DNA of 5,993 bases. Source: an uncultured Devosia sp. GTDB taxonomy: Bacteria; Pseudomonadota; Alphaproteobacteria; Rhizobiales; Devosiaceae. The stretch is taken from assembly GCA_946481445.1 (NCBI GenBank), contig CAMLOA010000141.1, positions 1-5,993 on the forward strand, in the 5' to 3' direction. The notes beneath the pieces are model-generated. The model saw nothing but the letters and a program-made list of their open reading frames with translations, had not been told where the DNA came from and did no database searches. The position numbers were made by a program, and so were the translations under genes. The stretch's first letter is position 1; each line of letters begins with the position of its first letter. This document shows, piece after piece, positions 5,742 to 5,993 of this stretch.

Positions 5742-5993
5742 ATGGCCGTTGACATCTTCTCTACGCTCGACTGGTCCGAGCCGCCCAAGGACATGAGCAA
5801 GCCGCTGCAGGCGCTGTGGTGGCTCAAGAAGGGCGGATTGCGCGTAGGCCCCGAATGGGAGCAGGCGCACATGATCGTGCAGGCCATGGAAGGCGTGCAG
5901 GCCTTCGATTGGGTGCATGCGCTGATGCACTGGATCGAAGCCGATATGGGCAATGCCGACTATTGGTATCGCCGTGCCGGTAAGCGCCGCGCC
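5742..5993 (+). CDS. Conserved-type hypothetical protein, Trp-rich, 3' end cut by window edge
   Basis: An open frame of 84 codons runs into the window edge without a stop. I cannot assign a function. It is unusually rich in tryptophan (7 in 84: residues 11, 26, 27, 39, 57, 64, 75) and has a helical, amphipathic look without signal peptide. The segment HALMHWIEADMGNADYWYRR (59-78) resembles a motif I associate with a widespread uncharacterised family (about HAxLHRxEGDxxNAxYWYRRA), recalled from general knowledge and not checked. Start ATG 5742 is preferred because AGGA (about 5728-5733) precedes it at proper distance. An in-frame ATG at 5676 would add 22 residues of low-complexity, Arg/Pro/Thr-rich sequence with no clear ribosome site. 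In related genomes a small gene of this kind can lie between gatA and gatB; gatB may follow here, but that is outside the window. Confidence 0.72.
   Translation, partial: MAVDIFSTLDWSEPPKDMSKPLQALWWLKKGGLRVGPEWEQAHMIVQAMEGVQAFDWVHALMHWIEADMGNADYWYRRAGKRRA

Noticed and set aside
1..5993. Defence island, CRISPR array, insertion sequence, prophage or tRNA gene
   Set aside because: No direct-repeat array, transposase, integrase, phage protein or tRNA-like cloverleaf was seen; gene content and codon use are uniform and housekeeping-like.

Overview
The window reads as ordinary chromosome of a high-GC alphaproteobacterium, most probably Hyphomicrobiales (rhizobia/Devosia-like). The codons are strongly G/C-ending, a ruvX gene stands divergent from a block that leads into gatC and gatA, and the encoded proteins resemble those of that group. 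The genus is an inference from general resemblance; no database search was possible.

Left edge: ruvX (YqgF, Holliday-junction resolvase family) lies on the minus strand from 403 down to the window edge and is cut there. A 54-bp divergent spacer holding a near-perfect 22-bp palindrome separates it from two plus-strand genes whose stop and start codons overlap (ATGA). These are a class A flavoprotein monooxygenase-type oxidoreductase (458-1717) and a 170-residue protein (1714-2226). The latter looks like a metallo-beta-lactamase-fold (UlaG-like) protein that has lost its metal-binding histidines.

Centre: an AT-richer gap (2227-2313) probably carries the promoter of a tight four-gene operon, gatC - GNAT acetyltransferase - secreted four-cysteine protein - gatA (2314-5043). 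The junctions are 9 bp, a 4-bp ATGA overlap and an 8-bp overlap with a TTG start for gatA. GatC and GatA are two of the three subunits of the tRNA-dependent amidotransferase GatCAB, which converts Glu-tRNA(Gln) and/or Asp-tRNA(Asn) to the correctly charged tRNAs. gatB is not in the window. Two unrelated genes are thus translated between two subunits of one enzyme.

Right part: after a 9-bp-arm hairpin that begins in the gatA stop codon comes a stand-alone GyrI-like ligand-binding domain protein (5119-5586). A structured GC-rich gap follows, then the start of a Trp-rich conserved-type hypothetical protein (5742 to the edge, truncated). I saw no tRNA, rRNA, CRISPR array, insertion sequence or phage gene.

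I do not see an obviously new defence or mobile system. The points most worth a second look are the apparently metal-site-less MBL-fold protein coupled to the flavoprotein, and the GNAT plus secreted orphan embedded in the gatC-gatA operon.
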